From contig JAQUWD010000005.1 in NCBI GenBank assembly GCA_028693055.1, positions 1 through 64,000 on the forward strand: a stretch of DNA of 64,000 nucleotides. The letters run 5' to 3'. The notes beneath the pieces are model-generated. The model did not search any database, had not been told where the DNA came from, and worked only from the letters and a program-made list of their open reading frames with translations. The translations under genes were made by a program, and so were the position numbers. This stretch comes from Eubacteriales bacterium (GTDB lineage Bacteria > Bacillota > Clostridia > Christensenellales > Aristaeellaceae). This document shows positions 1 through 8,016 of this stretch, piece by piece; positions within the stretch are counted from its first letter, which is position 1; the number at the start of each line of letters is the position of its first letter.

Positions 1-545
1 GTGCGGACGCGGTATTAACCGCCTCTCAAAAGGCGCTGGCCTGTGCGCCGGGGATTGCCCCGGTGGCCCTGAGCCAAAGGGCCATAGAGCGCATCAACCG
101 TCTGCAGCCTTCCTGCACTTATCTCAGCCTGCAAGCCGCACTGCTCAACGGCAAGCGAGGTCAGCCTCCCTACACGCTAACGGAAAGCGTCATGCTCCAA
201 GTAGCTGCACGGCTGCACGAGCTTTCGGGCGGCGGCCTTTTAGCGGAGCAGCAGCAAATAGCCGCGGACGCCGCTGCGTTTCGCCGCCAAATAGAAGCGC
301 TCCCCCTTCGCTTGCTTTCCCAGCACCCCTCCAATGGCGTAACCGCGCTATGCACCCGGGAAGGAATTTCCGCACATGGTGTTTTTCAGACCCTGATGGA
401 GGAGTATGACCTCTGCGTCTGCCCCAACGGCGGCGCTTTAAAGGAGCGCGTATTCCGTGTAGGGCACATGGGTGCGCTCCATGGGGCGGACTATCAGCGT
501 CTTTTAGCGGCGCTCCATGATATGAACAGGAGGAACCTGCTATGA
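1..545 (+). CDS. Class V PLP-dependent aminotransferase, C-terminal part (AEP transaminase-like)
   Basis: The gene enters from the left edge; the reading frame is open from base 3 to the stop at 543-545, so only about 181 residues are visible. The tenth visible codon is the lysine of an A-S-Q-K-A-L motif followed by A-P-G, the PLP-binding lysine region of class V aminotransferases (alanine/serine-glyoxylate and 2-aminoethylphosphonate-pyruvate transaminases). The GTG at 63 is an internal codon, not the start. The stop overlaps the start of the next gene in an ATGA junction, so the two are translationally coupled. Since the partner resembles CDP-phosphonate or CDP-choline type cytidylyltransferases, a 2-aminoethylphosphonate transaminase role is inferred. 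Alanine-glyoxylate or serine-glyoxylate activity cannot be excluded from the C-terminal part alone. Confidence 0.8.
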   Translation, partial: ADAVLTASQKALACAPGIAPVALSQRAIERINRLQPSCTYLSLQAALLNGKRGQPPYTLTESVMLQVAARLHELSGGGLLAEQQQIAADAAAFRRQIEALPLRLLSQHPSNGVTALCTREGISAHGVFQTLMEEYDLCVCPNGGALKERVFRVGHMGALHGADYQRLLAALHDMNRRNLL

Positions 546-1270
546 AATGCCTGATTTTAGCTGCTGGACGCGGCACTCGCATCAGCCGTTTTCTGGGCGG
601 CGCGCCTAAATGTACGGTCGATCTGGGCGGCATTCCCTTGATTCGTCACACAGTGGAAGCCCTGCAGCGAGAAGGCGTTACCGATATCGCGCTGGCGGTT
701 GGCTATCAGCAGGACGTTATCCGTCAGGTTCTTCATGGCTTAGAGGTACAGTATTTTCATAATCCATTTTATGATGTAACCAACAGCATTGCTTCCGCTT
801 GGTTTGCCCGAGATTTCCTTAAAGACGATGACGTTATGATCATGAACGGCGACGTTTTTCTGGAGGACGCGCTTCTAACACAGGTGCTAGGCGAGCCAAA
901 AAGCCCGGTAATGTTTGCCGACGACAGCCGCCGGGAGGAAGCGGACTATAAATTCTTCTATCGCAACGGACTGCTTGAAAAGTATGGAAAAGAACTCTCC
1001 GGCGCTGATATCACCGGAGAGTACATCGGCTTGGCCAAGCTGAGCCGCCAGCATTTGCCGTCGTTTGTCCGCCGTTTGGAAACGATGATCGCTCAAAGCC
1101 AGCATTCCCTCTGGTGGGAAAATGTGCTCTACGCCCATTTAGACGAGCAGCCCGTCTATGTGGAAAACACAGACGAGCGCTTCTGGGCCGAAGTGGATTA
1201 TGTGGAGGATTACGAGCGTATCTTAGCCTTCCTAAAGGAGCACCCGACAAGAGCTGGCGGCAGGGGGTAA
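542..1270 (+). CDS. Nucleotidyltransferase of the LicC/PntC type
   Basis: A 242-residue protein with a Rossmann-like NTP transferase fold: L-A-A-G-R-G-T-R at residues 6-13, P-K at 22-23, an N-G-D-V metal/nucleotide motif near residue 100, and E-V-D near residue 217. This arrangement fits small CTP-dependent enzymes that activate phosphocholine (LicC) or 2-aminoethylphosphonate (PntC). An AGGAGG site sits 8 bases before the ATG, which overlaps the stop of the upstream aminotransferase. PntC is known to occur fused or linked to an AEP transaminase, so this pair may prepare CDP-aminoethylphosphonate for a phosphonolipid or glycan headgroup. A sugar-1-phosphate nucleotidyltransferase is the main alternative. 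PEP mutase and phosphonopyruvate decarboxylase genes would have to lie left of the window. Confidence 0.75.
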   Translation: MKCLILAAGRGTRISRFLGGAPKCTVDLGGIPLIRHTVEALQREGVTDIALAVGYQQDVIRQVLHGLEVQYFHNPFYDVTNSIASAWFARDFLKDDDVMIMNGDVFLEDALLTQVLGEPKSPVMFADDSRREEADYKFFYRNGLLEKYGKELSGADITGEYIGLAKLSRQHLPSFVRRLETMIAQSQHSLWWENVLYAHLDEQPVYVENTDERFWAEVDYVEDYERILAFLKEHPTRAGGRG

Positions 1271-1277
1271 CGAGGGA

Positions 1278-1299
1278 AACGGCAAGGGCTAACGCCGTT
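1278..1299. terminator. Weak hairpin between convergent genes
   Basis: AACGGC and GCCGTT form a 6-bp stem with a 10-base loop between the convergent nucleotidyltransferase and permease genes. No T-run follows on either strand, so termination here is only a possibility. Confidence 0.25.
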
Positions 1300-1310
1300 G
1301 ACCCATTTCT

Positions 1311-2168
1311 CTATGCCTTTGTGCCCGTCAAAGCAATGCCCTCAATGAACTGGCGCTGGAACGCGATATACAGGATCAACATAGGAATCATTGCCAACGC
1401 CGAGCCTGCCATCATAATGGGATATTTTGTGGAATGCTGCCCCTGTAGCGAGCTGATCCCCGCCGCCAAGGTCATCTTGTCAATATTCATATTGACGATA
1501 AGCGGCCACATCATATCGCTATAGGCAAACAACGCGGTGAATACCGCTAGAGCCATAACGGCGGTTTTGGTTAGGGGAGCCATCACCTTTATGAAGGTCT
1601 GCATAACATTGCAGCCGTCCAGCTTAGCGGCCTCCATCAGGTCGTTAGGCAGGCTTAGATAAAACTGCCGTAGGAAAAAGGTACCAAAAGCGCTCACCAA
1701 GCCCGGAAACACCAGCGCAAAGATTGTATTGAGCATATTCATGCTGGACAATATCATGTACTGGGGGATAATGAACACCTGTGAAGGCAACATCAGCTGC
1801 GTCAAAATGATGGCAAAGAAGAGCTTCTTCAACGGGAATTCCAGCTTGGCAAAGGCAAAGCCCGCCATGGAGGAAAACACCGACGCGCACAGCACACGCC
1901 AGAAGATCAGCAGCAGCGTGTTCACATACAGCGCGTCAAAGGGTAAGGTGCGCATAACCTCCGAGTAATTGCTTAAATTCCAGTTGGCTGGGAAAATAAT
2001 GGGCGGGATCATGATCGCCTCGCCTTGGGTTTTAAACGATGTGAGGATCATCCATATGAAGGGAAAGATCATGATGATCGAGCCCAATAGCAATACTATA
2101 TGAATTCCAATTTTTCCTCGCCGTCTGTATGCGGATTCCCGCTTAGGCGTAATAGCAGCCGTCGTCAT
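1311..2168 (-). CDS. Carbohydrate ABC transporter permease, MalG type
   Basis: A 285-residue integral membrane protein with about six hydrophobic segments. The cytoplasmic EAA loop, E-A-A-K-L-D-G-C followed by a hydrophobic P-L, lies near residue 190, which places it in the MalG/AraQ/LacG-type permeases that contact the ATPase. AAGGAGG lies 8 bases before the ATG. It is the last gene of a binding protein-permease-permease operon, with 12 bases between it and the upstream permease. No ATPase is encoded nearby, so a shared MsmK/UgpC-type ATPase elsewhere in the genome is likely. The substrate is not determinable from sequence; CUT1 family members usually carry oligosaccharides or glycerol phosphodiesters. 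Confidence 0.92.
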   Translation of the reverse strand: MTTAAITPKRESAYRRRGKIGIHIVLLLGSIIMIFPFIWMILTSFKTQGEAIMIPPIIFPANWNLSNYSEVMRTLPFDALYVNTLLLIFWRVLCASVFSSMAGFAFAKLEFPLKKLFFAIILTQLMLPSQVFIIPQYMILSSMNMLNTIFALVFPGLVSAFGTFFLRQFYLSLPNDLMEAAKLDGCNVMQTFIKVMAPLTKTAVMALAVFTALFAYSDMMWPLIVNMNIDKMTLAAGISSLQGQHSTKYPIMMAGSALAMIPMLILYIAFQRQFIEGIALTGTKA

Positions 2169-2180
2169 GCCAGCACCTCC

Positions 2181-3104
2181 TTATTCATAATGGACGAGCT
2201 TCTTTTCAGACCAGAACTGTATCGCCGTGATCACCATAATAATCACAAAGCTCCACATCACGATTGCAGAAGCGTACCCTTTGTTAAACTTTTCAAAGGC
2301 CTCGCGATAGAACATGACCATCAATGTAATGGTCTTTTTATAGGCGGGATTCGTTGACTTGATCAGCAGATATACCGTATCAAACTGCTTGATGGAGGTC
2401 ATTACCCGCATGATCACCACAAAGAAAAGGGTGGGGCTAATCAACGGCACCGTAATATGGAAAAACCGCTGTACAGCGCTGGCCCCGTCAATTTCGCTGG
2501 CTTCGTAATAAGAGGTAGAAATCGACTGCAAGCCCGCAAGGATCAGCACCAAATCATAACCCACCGCACTCCAAATCCCGATCATCGCGCAGGAAATAAT
2601 CGCTGTATTGGGGTCGGAAAGCCAGTTGATGGTTGCCACGCCGAAAAGACCTAAAAACTGATTTAAAATACCAACCTCGGCGTTGAAGATCCACTTCCAC
2701 ACCATGGCCACAGCTGCCGGAGCAACCACCATAGGCATAAAGTAAATACCGCGATAGACGTCGCGGCCACGAATCTTCGAATTCAACAGCACGGCTAAAA
2801 CCAACGCTAGAAAAACCCCCACGGGAACCGTCAGGATCATGTAATATAACGTATTCCATGTGGATTGCCAAATTTGCTTATCGGCAAAAAGCTTTTCATA
2901 GTTTTGTAAACCAACGAATTTTGCCGCGCCAAGGCCCTGTGATTTTTGCGTGCTTAATATAATGGTCTCCACAAACGGGTACAGATTTAGAATGATGAGC
3001 CCAATAATCGTAGGAGCGATCAAAAGATAGGCCCATCCCCAATCTGATTGAAAGCGAAACGGCTTTTTCCGCCGCAAATCAGAATTGATTGCTTGCGCGC
3101 TCAA
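2181..3104 (-). CDS. Carbohydrate ABC transporter permease, MalF type
   Basis: A 307-residue membrane protein with six main hydrophobic segments and the EAA-loop sequence E-A-S-E-I-D-G-A near residue 215, typical of MalF/UgpA-like CUT1 permeases. The start is TTG: GGAGG lies 8 bases upstream of it, whereas the nearby ATG is out of frame. It pairs with the MalG-type permease 12 bases downstream to form the heterodimeric channel. The binding-protein gene lies upstream, separated by about 110 bases that contain a strong stem-loop, a common way to give the binding protein a higher dose than the permeases. Confidence 0.92.
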   Translation of the reverse strand: MSAQAINSDLRRKKPFRFQSDWGWAYLLIAPTIIGLIILNLYPFVETIILSTQKSQGLGAAKFVGLQNYEKLFADKQIWQSTWNTLYYMILTVPVGVFLALVLAVLLNSKIRGRDVYRGIYFMPMVVAPAAVAMVWKWIFNAEVGILNQFLGLFGVATINWLSDPNTAIISCAMIGIWSAVGYDLVLILAGLQSISTSYYEASEIDGASAVQRFFHITVPLISPTLFFVVIMRVMTSIKQFDTVYLLIKSTNPAYKKTITLMVMFYREAFEKFNKGYASAIVMWSFVIIMVITAIQFWSEKKLVHYE

Positions 3105-3167
3105 TTGGCATGCCTCCGTTCTCTCACCTCACAGCGAGGCTCTCTCTAAGCGAAAATCATAACAGAT

Positions 3168-3194
3168 GGGGGGAGACCTTTTACAGGTCTCCCC
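3168..3194 (-). terminator. Stem-loop between binding-protein and permease genes
   Basis: GGGGAGACCT (3170-3179) pairs perfectly with AGGTCTCCCC (3185-3194) around a 5-base loop. On the minus strand it follows the binding-protein stop, but the T-run after it is weak. It therefore more likely acts as a partial terminator or 3' stabiliser that raises binding-protein mRNA over permease mRNA. Confidence 0.6.
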
Positions 3195-3216
3195 TCCGAA
3201 GCGATTGGCAGATTGA

Positions 3217-4440
3217 TTACTCCGCTTCGATTTCCATGATGGCTTCGTGAAGCTGATTGCAAGCCTCTTCCACCGTCAATTCGCCGGTATATGCGGAGGT
3301 CATCAGTTCGGTCTCGGTGCCTTCCCACAGGCTCTTGTTGGGAGAGAAGGGGAACTGCACGCCGTACTCGATCATCTCGGTGTAGCAAGCGATGTTGATG
3401 TTGGTGAACAGATCGGTGAAATAATGCTCGGTTCCCTTGTAAGCGGGGATAGCGGCCTTGTTCTGGGCCTGCAGGATGTTCGCTTCTTCGCTGCCGCAGA
3501 AGGCTATGAAATCCTTCACAACGTCGGGATTAGCGGTATTGTAAGCGCCGGCGTAGCCCAGTCCGTTATAGATGGAGGCGCGGGTCTTGCCCTGAGGCAA
3601 CACGCACAGGTCGAACTTATCCTTGATGAACTCGTTGGAGGTAAAGGCGCTCATCATCCAGCTGCCGATGAATTCCATGGCAACCTTGCCAGCCTGGAAC
3701 TGATCGTCCTGGCTCATATCGGTGAAGGATTCCAAGCTGGGCGAAATGCCGTCCTCAAGCATGAAATTCATCCACGTCTTGATGGCTTCCTGAGTTTCGG
3801 GCAGATTGAAGCCGGATTCGCCGTTTTCAAAAATCTTGCCGCCGTTTTGGTATACAAAGTTGTAGTAACCGCTCTGGGTGTCGTTAGGCGCTGCGAAGCC
3901 ATAAACGCCGTTTTCCACATCGTTCAGTTTCTTGGCGGTTTCGCGGAGGGTGTCCCAAGTCCAAGTATCATCAGGATATGCGATACCGGCCTTGTCGAAC
4001 AGTTCTTTGTTGTAGGCCAGTGCGATAGTGTCGTAGTCCTTGGGTACCGCCCACTGAGAGCCTTCATAGTTGTACAGAGCGGTGATGCCAGCCGGGTAGG
4101 GGCTGTAGTCCAGGTTCAGGTCCGTCAAATCCAGCAACATGCCGGCGGTGACGTACTTATAGAACTGGTTGGAATGCATCCAGAACACATCAGGTAGCGC
4201 TCCGCCCTGAGCGGCTGCTTCCAGCTTGGTCCAGTATTCGTTCCACGGCGTAACCTGGGTTTCGACCTTTACATTGGGGTTCTTAGCCATGTATGCTTCC
4301 GCAATAGCCTTCATGCCCGGCTCTTGGTTGGTGTCCCAGAAAGCGAAGGTAATGGTCACATCACCCTCTGCCAGCGCGACGGGCGCAAACAGGGACAGTA
4401 GTAGGCAAAGAGTTACCAACATGGCAAGTGTTTTTTTCAT
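3217..4440 (-). CDS. Extracellular sugar-binding protein, ABC family 1
   Basis: A 407-residue periplasmic-binding-fold protein for the adjacent importer. An N-terminal signal peptide (K-K, hydrophobic core, A-L-A before Glu at about residue 25) is followed directly by T-I-T-F-A-F-W, the first strand of family 1 sugar-binding proteins; M-A-K-N-P-N-V-K-V-E near residue 50 and aromatic residues in the cleft are also typical. The start has AAAGGAGG upstream. The signal peptide has no lipobox cysteine, unlike most binding proteins of monoderm bacteria, so retention at the cell would need another mechanism. It is the promoter-proximal gene and is divergent from two AraC-type regulators. Confidence 0.92.
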   Translation of the reverse strand: MKKTLAMLVTLCLLLSLFAPVALAEGDVTITFAFWDTNQEPGMKAIAEAYMAKNPNVKVETQVTPWNEYWTKLEAAAQGGALPDVFWMHSNQFYKYVTAGMLLDLTDLNLDYSPYPAGITALYNYEGSQWAVPKDYDTIALAYNKELFDKAGIAYPDDTWTWDTLRETAKKLNDVENGVYGFAAPNDTQSGYYNFVYQNGGKIFENGESGFNLPETQEAIKTWMNFMLEDGISPSLESFTDMSQDDQFQAGKVAMEFIGSWMMSAFTSNEFIKDKFDLCVLPQGKTRASIYNGLGYAGAYNTANPDVVKDFIAFCGSEEANILQAQNKAAIPAYKGTEHYFTDLFTNINIACYTEMIEYGVQFPFSPNKSLWEGTETELMTSAYTGELTVEEACNQLHEAIMEIEAE

Positions 4441-4463
4441 GAATGGGGTACCTCCTTTTGAAT

Positions 4464-4512
4464 TTTATGTTGTCTTATTCTAGCACGCAATTCGTTCACC
4501 TTGCAACATAAA
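4464..4512. promoter_or_regulatory. Inverted-repeat operator candidate
   Basis: TTTATGTTG (4464-4472) and CAACATAAA (4504-4512) form a perfect 9-bp inverted repeat with a 31-bp spacer. The arms bracket the -10 and -35 elements of the ABC operon promoter. The placement suits a repressor, or a regulator that loops across the promoter, possibly one of the adjacent AraC proteins. Confidence 0.45.
4477..4506 (-). promoter_or_regulatory. Promoter of the sugar ABC operon
   Basis: Reading the minus strand, TTGCAA (4501-4506) and TAGAAT (4477-4482) are separated by 18 bases. The pair lies 37 bases upstream of the binding-protein start. Confidence 0.6.
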
Positions 4513-4641
4513 TGCTATCTTTCTTGTGCACATTTCTCGCACGAAATTTTTTTTGGCCTATAAACATCTGAAAAGCACATGACCTATAAGCTTTATGTGA
4601 GGATTATGCAATACTTTTTGATAAATAGTAACAGCCCCTTC

Positions 4642-4671
4642 TTGTTTGCACCGTCACCCAAGGTGTATACT
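4642..4671 (+). promoter_or_regulatory. Promoter of the tandem AraC genes
   Basis: TTGTTT (4642-4647) and TATACT (4666-4671) are separated by 18 bases, 37 bases before the ATG of the first regulator. Confidence 0.5.
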
Positions 4672-4708
4672 TTATGCAGATGAAAATACTGGAAAAGGAG
4701 AAGCGCAT

Positions 4709-5626
4709 ATGTCAGAATTTTTTGCTTTGCACTCATCTGTGCACCCGGTTCTTTCAACCATTGCCACCTCCCTTGTCCAGGCTGACCGCGAGTGCGTCTG
4801 TCCCAAAGGAATTGGGCAGCTGCTATGCGCGTCCAGCGGCAGCTGCTTTGTTACAATCGACGATAAGCAGGTGGAGCTGCTGGGAGCCCGCATGATTTTT
4901 TTAATCGGAGAGGTCTCCTATCAGTTGAGCCATTCCACGGCGGATTTTAGTCTAACCCGCTTGGATATAGAGCTGAAGCCGGGCAAGCTGTGCGGCTTTG
5001 GCTTAGGCGAGCTGGAGACGGCCTTCCCGGAGATGCGGCGCTTTACCCGTCATTCCCTCCACTGCGCCGTGTTTTACGATAACTTTGCCATGGTGATGAC
5101 GTCTTTGCAATTGCTTCGCACCTTCTCCCTATACGAGCCGGGTCAGCGTGAGCGGCAAATTTCCCTCACCCTCAGCTTTCTTTTGTCCGCCGCCGCCACC
5201 TCTTCTTGGGAGGAGGACTTGGCGGACACACGTTACGGAAAGCATGTGCGTACAGCCCTGCAATACATTCACGAGAATTACATGAGCAGTATCTCCACAA
5301 CGGACATTGCGCAGGCGGCAGGCGTGCATATCGGTCATCTGCACCGTATTTTTCTAGCGGAAACAGGCTACCGGGTAGGTGAATACCTGACCAAAATACG
5401 GATGGATAAAGCCAAATCCCTATTGATGCGAACGGATATCTCCACCATTGCCGTCGCCCATCGGGTGGGGGTCAGCACTCAACAATATTTCAGCCGCTTG
5501 TTTAAGCAGCAGGTGGGCATGACGCCGCAGGCTTTCCGTAAATCCTACGCGTTAACCTGCCCAGCCAGCGCCGTTTTGCAGTACAACACCTACGAAGCCG
5601 GCGACGTGGAGGGGAGAAGCGTATGA
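4709..5626 (+). CDS. AraC family transcriptional regulator
   Basis: A 305-residue regulator with an N-terminal cupin-like sensor domain (roughly residues 1-150) and two C-terminal AraC helix-turn-helix motifs. The first is I-A-Q-A-A-G-V-H-I-G-H-L-H-R-I-F; the second ends in S-R-L-F-K-Q-Q-V-G-M-T-P-Q-A-F-R-K. The ATG at 4709 is chosen over the upstream in-frame TTG at 4646 because AAGGAG lies 6 bases before it. The gene is divergent from the sugar importer, the usual position for a local activator. It overlaps the next AraC gene by four bases (ATGA), so the two are probably co-translated and may act together. Confidence 0.9.
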   Translation: MSEFFALHSSVHPVLSTIATSLVQADRECVCPKGIGQLLCASSGSCFVTIDDKQVELLGARMIFLIGEVSYQLSHSTADFSLTRLDIELKPGKLCGFGLGELETAFPEMRRFTRHSLHCAVFYDNFAMVMTSLQLLRTFSLYEPGQRERQISLTLSFLLSAAATSSWEEDLADTRYGKHVRTALQYIHENYMSSISTTDIAQAAGVHIGHLHRIFLAETGYRVGEYLTKIRMDKAKSLLMRTDISTIAVAHRVGVSTQQYFSRLFKQQVGMTPQAFRKSYALTCPASAVLQYNTYEAGDVEGRSV

Positions 5627-6522
5627 TTTCCTATTTTGATCCCCTATACCGGCAAAGCGACTATGTCCCCGTGGTGCATAGCTATTACGATCGCGCCGAT
5701 ATGCAGCGCTCCACCGTTCTTAGGGTCAATCACGCCCATTCCCTGTGCGAAATCATGTACGTTAACGAAGGGCAGATGTCCCTTGAGACAGAGGAGGGGC
5801 TGATTCAAGTTGGGCGCAAGCAATTTATTTGGTTAGACGCTAACGTAAAGCATTGGGGGCTGAACTTCGGCGACAGCCTTTGCAGCATGATGAATATCGA
5901 GTTTCAGTATGAGCTGCTGGACTGCCGCGCCCCGACGCTCCGGGCTATCTCCCGGCAGGACGACGCAACGCAGGAGCTAATCTCTCATCCCGTTCCTCAT
6001 ATGGTGCTGACCGATCGAGACGATACGGTTTACCATTTGATGAAGGAAATCATTCAATTAGCCGACAGCACCCATAAGCAGTCCGAGCGGCTATGCTCGC
6101 TGCTGTGCACACAGGTAATGCTGGAGGTGGCAAGGCTATTCCAGCAACGCAGAGGGGCTCTTCCCCCTATTACTAACCGCTATGTAAGCGACGCGCTTTC
6201 CATTATGCGCCGCGATTACGCAGAGCCCTTGACCGTTGCCGGAATCGCCGCCCAGCTGCATGTTCAGCCTACCTATTTACACCGGCTATTCAGGGAGCAT
6301 ACGGCCTATACCATGGGCGAGCATTTGCAGCGCATCCGTGTTCAGCAGGCCCAAAGGCTGCTGCTGCATACGAAGGATGCGCTACCGGAGGTGGCGGCGG
6401 CAGTAGGTATCAGCAGTCCGCAGCATTTCGCGCAGCTTTTTAAGCGGATCGTAGGCATATCTCCCGCCGAGTATCGCAGGCAGGGAAAGGACGACGCGCT
6501 GCCACCGTTGGAGTTTTTTTGA
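5623..6522 (+). CDS. AraC family transcriptional regulator (second of a coupled pair)
   Basis: A 299-residue protein with an N-terminal cupin domain (H-A-H-S-L-C-E-I-M-Y near residue 37) and a C-terminal AraC DNA-binding domain: I-A-A-Q-L-H-V-Q-P-T-Y-L-H-R-L-F-R, then a second helix-turn-helix ending S-P-A-E-Y-R-R. Its ATG overlaps the stop of the preceding regulator. Two AraC proteins of the same layout in a coupled pair suggest an old duplication or a heteromeric regulator of the divergent sugar importer. A bidirectional terminator follows. Confidence 0.9.
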   Translation: MISYFDPLYRQSDYVPVVHSYYDRADMQRSTVLRVNHAHSLCEIMYVNEGQMSLETEEGLIQVGRKQFIWLDANVKHWGLNFGDSLCSMMNIEFQYELLDCRAPTLRAISRQDDATQELISHPVPHMVLTDRDDTVYHLMKEIIQLADSTHKQSERLCSLLCTQVMLEVARLFQQRRGALPPITNRYVSDALSIMRRDYAEPLTVAGIAAQLHVQPTYLHRLFREHTAYTMGEHLQRIRVQQAQRLLLHTKDALPEVAAAVGISSPQHFAQLFKRIVGISPAEYRRQGKDDALPPLEFF

Positions 6523-6537
6523 CCAGTGTTGTTTCGA

Positions 6538-6582
6538 CGAAAAAACCGGCTGCTGGCGATTCGCCAGACAGCCGGTTTTTTT
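6538..6582. terminator. Bidirectional rho-independent terminator
   Basis: AACCGGCTG (6544-6552) pairs with CAGCCGGTT (6569-6577), with an inner TGGCGA/TCGCCA stem. A-runs and T-runs flank both sides, so it can end both the AraC transcript and the convergent metK transcript. Confidence 0.85.
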
Positions 6583-7744
6583 ACTTTTCCAACAGCTCTT
6601 CCACTTTATCGGTATGCTCCCAAGGCAAGTCCACATCAGTACGTCCGAAGTGACCGTAGGCGGCGGTTTGACGATAAATCGGTCGACGAAGATCCAGCAT
6701 CTTAATAATTCCGTCTGGGCTTAAGTCAAAATGCCGCAGCACCAATTTGCCTAATTCATCGTCGGGTAGCTTACCCGTGCCAAAGCTATCAATCTGCACG
6801 CTGACAGGCTGTGCCACGCCAATAGCATAAGCCAGCGCAATTTCGCAGCGGTCGCACAGTCCGGCGGCTACCAAGTTCTTGGCGGCATAGCGGGCGGCGT
6901 AGCAGGCGGAACGGTCGACCTTTGTGGGATCCTTGCCGCTAAAAGCGCCGCCGCCATGGTGAGCGTACCCGCCGTAAGTATCTACGATAATCTTTCGACC
7001 GGTGAGTCCCGTATCTCCGGCAGGCCCGCCCAGCACAAAACGCCCGGTGGGGTTGATATACACCTTGGTTTCCTTTGTCCACAGCTCGTCGGGGATTACG
7101 GCGTGGATCACGTCCTTTAACACGGCTTCCTCGATCTGCTCATGGCTCACGCTCTCGGCGTGCTGCGTAGAGATAACCACCGTATCTACGGCAACAGGCT
7201 TGTGGCCCTCGTAAATCACGGTTACTTGGCTTTTTCCGTCCGGACGCAGCCACGGATACATGCCGTTTTTCCGTATCTCGGTCAGTCGACGGGTCAGGCG
7301 ATGGGCCAAAGAAATCGGCATGGGCATCAATTCGGGGGTCTCGTTACACGCAAAGCCAAACATCATGCCTTGGTCGCCCGCGCCGGAGGTTGCCTCCCCG
7401 CTGCTCCGGGTTTCCAAGGCCCGGTTCACACCCATGGCAATATCTGGGCTTTGGGCATGCACGGAGGTCAGCACGGCGCAGCTATTACCGTCAAAGCAGA
7501 GCTCGCTGCTGGTATAGCCGATGTCCTTCACCACCTGCCGGGTGACCTCGTCGATGGCTACGTACGCCGTGGTAGTAATCTCTCCCATGACCTGCACAAA
7601 CCCGGTAGTTGCACAGGTTTCACAGGCCACCCGAGCCATGGGATCCTGTTTGAGAATTTCATCCAGCACAGCGTCGCTGATTTGGTCGCATAGCTTGTCC
7701 GGATGTCCCTCGGTTACGGATTCACTGGTAAAAACGGTTCTCAT
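6581..7744 (-). CDS. metK: S-adenosylmethionine synthetase
   Basis: A 387-residue enzyme that makes S-adenosylmethionine from methionine and ATP in the cytoplasm. Visible signatures: G-H-P-D-K-L-C-D-Q near the N-terminus, [12 protein letters not shown] near residue 117, and the glycine-rich [16 protein letters not shown] near residue 265. The start at 7744 is chosen because GGAGG lies 8 bases upstream and MetK proteins begin at this point; an upstream in-frame extension has no family support. It is monocistronic, preceded by a SAM-I riboswitch with its own terminator, and ends in a shared terminator. Confidence 0.98.
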   Translation of the reverse strand: MRTVFTSESVTEGHPDKLCDQISDAVLDEILKQDPMARVACETCATTGFVQVMGEITTTAYVAIDEVTRQVVKDIGYTSSELCFDGNSCAVLTSVHAQSPDIAMGVNRALETRSSGEATSGAGDQGMMFGFACNETPELMPMPISLAHRLTRRLTEIRKNGMYPWLRPDGKSQVTVIYEGHKPVAVDTVVISTQHAESVSHEQIEEAVLKDVIHAVIPDELWTKETKVYINPTGRFVLGGPAGDTGLTGRKIIVDTYGGYAHHGGGAFSGKDPTKVDRSACYAARYAAKNLVAAGLCDRCEIALAYAIGVAQPVSVQIDSFGTGKLPDDELGKLVLRHFDLSPDGIIKMLDLRRPIYRQTAAYGHFGRTDVDLPWEHTDKVEELLEK

Positions 7745-7808
7745 GTTTTTTTCCTCCTTGGTAAAATTGCGGCAGCTAAACAGTTTCACACAGGCGGAGG
7801 TTTCTTTC

Positions 7809-7841
7809 CAAAAAACAAACGCCTGCGGCATTGCAGGCGTG
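7809..7841 (-). terminator. Riboswitch-controlled terminator before metK
   Basis: On the minus strand ACGCCTGC (from 7840-7833) pairs with GCAGGCGT (7826-7819) around a 6-base loop, followed by a T-rich run. It lies just after the SAM-I aptamer and before the metK ribosome binding site, so ligand binding would favour it. Confidence 0.9.
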
Positions 7842-7858
7842 AAAAGGATTCTTTATCG

Positions 7859-7961
7859 ACCTTATCTGCCAGCGCATGCACGCTGCGGGATTTGCCACCT
7901 CGCGTTTACCGCAGGTTGGCGGGTTTCATAGGGCCCGTCCCTCAACCACTCTTTATAAGGT
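7859..7961 (-). promoter_or_regulatory. SAM-I (S-box) riboswitch
   Basis: Read on the minus strand, the region opens with ACCTTAT (7961-7955) and closes with ATAAGGT (7865-7859), the P1 helix. Inside are the S-box landmarks: AAGAGTGG, TTGAGGGACGGGCCCTATGA, and AAACCCG followed by CAACC. The order and spacing fit the SAM-I aptamer that represses methionine and SAM genes when S-adenosylmethionine is abundant. Confidence 0.95.
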
Positions 7962-7979
7962 GTTCAGTTGTCGTAGAAT

Positions 7980-8008
7980 AGGATAGCAGATTGCGTTCCA
8001 TTCGTCAA
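7980..8008 (-). promoter_or_regulatory. Promoter of the metK riboswitch transcript
   Basis: Minus-strand TTGACG (8008-8003) and TATCCT (7985-7980) are 17 bases apart, about 19 bases upstream of the riboswitch P1 helix. Confidence 0.65.
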
Positions 8009-8016
8009 TAGCAAGA

